Part shown: one piece after another, positions 41,949 through 43,008 of the stretch
Layout: every line of letters starts with the position of its first letter
How positions within the stretch are numbered: position 1 is the stretch's first letter
Origin: Bacteroidales bacterium
Lineage (GTDB): Bacteria > Bacteroidota > Bacteroidia > Bacteroidales > UBA10428
Length of the DNA: 43,008 bases
Direction: 5' to 3'
Assembly (NCBI GenBank): GCA_016930375.1
Contig: JAFGGU010000100.1
Coordinates: 1-43,008 of the forward strand
The notes under the pieces: generated by a model
Databases searched by the model: none
What the model was told of the DNA's origin: nothing
What the model saw: only the letters and a program-made list of their open reading frames with translations
Position numbers and translations under genes: made by a program

Positions 41949-42986
41949 ATGAATAAAACTAAAATCATACTTCTATTTTGCTGGACTGTACTCCTTCCAT
42001 CTGTTATCCTTTGCCAAAGCAGCAAAAACACACATCTACCTGTTGCTTTCAGTGATCCGTCGCTTCCGGTGATTACAAATCGGTTAAATGACACTCTTTC
42101 TGACGATTGTTTCATGCTGTTAAATGTTATTGATTTCATCAAGCCATTGAGGATTTATGAATACAATCATACTGCAGACAGCACTTATTGCAATGAGATA
42201 AAAAATTTTGATAATTACAAGGCTTTATCAGATGCTAATAATGACTGGCTTGTTTTTGTACACGGCGACAACAAGACATTTTCATCTGCAGCATTAAGTG
42301 GCTTGGAGATTCAAAACCTGCATCATGTTAAAGTGCTGGTATTCAGCTGGCCTTCAAAAATGGAGAATGGTAATGGATTAAAAAATTTTAAAAATTCAAA
42401 ATTAAATGCAGCGGCTGGTGTTGGACAATTCAAGGAGTTGTTATTGTTAATACAGGAATATAAGAAAAGACATCATTGGCCTGAAAAACCTTTTCATTTC
42501 AGCCTGTTTTTTCACAGCCTCGGCAATTATTACCTCGAAAGACTGGTGAAAGATAGCTTATTAACCGACCTTGATAGCAACTTATTTGATAATCTGATCA
42601 TTAATGCTGCAGCTATTAACCAGGAAGCGCATGCAAGCTGGGTAGACAGGCTTAATATTCAGAAAAGAATCTATATAATAAGTAACAAACAGGACTTTAG
42701 CCTGAATGGGTTAAGAATATTTTCAAATTCCGGAAAACAATTGGGTGAGCGCCTGAAATTACCTCTTTCTTCAGGAGCTAACTATATCAATTTCACCAAA
42801 GCAATTGGTTTTACTTTACCAACCAGTGACTCACATACCTATTTTGTAGGAAAAATGACAAATGAAAGTGGAAATATAAAGGACTTTTATACCGATTTAT
42901 TTCATGGCAGGGCTGTGAATTTATCAGATTCAACCAGATTCATCAGAAGAAATGACGGACTTGGCTATAATATCCTGTTTAAATAA
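41949..42986 (+). CDS. Secreted alpha/beta hydrolase-like protein
   Basis: The 345-residue product has a signal peptide (1-22, ending VILC). The core carries alpha/beta hydrolase features: the oxyanion-loop motif WLVFVHGDN (100-108), the nucleophile elbow FHSLGNY with Ser190, a likely acid in SNKQDFSLNG and a likely base in SDSHTYFVG. The first residue of the GxSxG elbow is Phe instead of Gly. The arrangement is closest to the DUF900-type hydrolases, where HGxNxxF and GHSMG are found. Substrate is unknown. It lies 137 bases after the ABC transporter gene on the same strand and ends 22 bases before the window end. Confidence 0.75.
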   Translation: MNKTKIILLFCWTVLLPSVILCQSSKNTHLPVAFSDPSLPVITNRLNDTLSDDCFMLLNVIDFIKPLRIYEYNHTADSTYCNEIKNFDNYKALSDANNDWLVFVHGDNKTFSSAALSGLEIQNLHHVKVLVFSWPSKMENGNGLKNFKNSKLNAAAGVGQFKELLLLIQEYKKRHHWPEKPFHFSLFFHSLGNYYLERLVKDSLLTDLDSNLFDNLIINAAAINQEAHASWVDRLNIQKRIYIISNKQDFSLNGLRIFSNSGKQLGERLKLPLSSGANYINFTKAIGFTLPTSDSHTYFVGKMTNESGNIKDFYTDLFHGRAVNLSDSTRFIRRNDGLGYNILFK

Positions 42987-43008
42987 TATACCTGCGATAT
43001 AGGCCTGA

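Overview
The window is chromosomal DNA from a member of the Bacteroidota, probably Bacteroidales-like. The evidence is type IX secretion (T9SS) sorting domains, FISUMP domains, several promoters of the form TTG-N19-TAnnTTTG, almost no Shine-Dalgarno sequences, and conserved genes (tig, clpP, clpX, trp genes, ahcY, ribF) whose sequences look like those of this phylum. Species was not determined.

Layout. (1) 1-3.5 kb: tRNA-Leu(TAG), then tig-clpP-clpX, a protein folding and degradation operon. (2) 3.5-10.2 kb: a complete tryptophan operon, trpEGDCFBA. It is preceded by a promoter, an 18-codon leader peptide with three consecutive Trp codons and an intrinsic terminator, which together form a textbook ribosome-mediated attenuator. 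TrpA carries an unusual His/Asn-rich insertion. (3) 10.2-15.4 kb: a visibly more A+T-rich three-gene operon with its own promoter. It encodes an ECF-type sigma factor, a membrane anti-sigma factor with two zinc-finger motifs, and a 1173-residue membrane-anchored TPR-CHAT caspase-like protease with an intact His/Cys dyad. This is the best candidate for an undescribed system: a protease-gated sigma switch. (4) 15.5-22.3 kb: five same-strand genes for exported proteins. They are a double FISUMP/PKD protein, a small T9SS cargo and three paralogous collagen-like proteins with 47-48 uninterrupted Gly-X-Y triplets each. The three FISUMP C-termini differ mostly within a 20-codon window.

(5) 22.4-26.4 kb, minus strand: two paralogous small secreted repeat proteins, duplicated with promoter, upstream palindrome and terminator. 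They bracket a second ECF sigma/anti-sigma pair and a secreted propeller-like protein. Short-repeat arrays and small hairpins fill the gaps. (6) 26.4-31.4 kb, minus strand: a beta-hydroxyacid dehydrogenase family protein, a HerA-like ATPase, ahcY and ribF. (7) 31.5-43 kb: a eukaryotic-type glycogen branching enzyme, a convergent lipoprotein, a large CotH/lamin-tail T9SS cargo, a TerB-like/ABC half-transporter and a secreted alpha/beta hydrolase-like protein.

How it fits together: the flanks are housekeeping. The middle (10-26 kb) is accessory, with two sigma/anti-sigma signalling modules next to cell-surface proteins. It is reasonable, but unproven, that one or both modules control surface protein expression in response to envelope signals.
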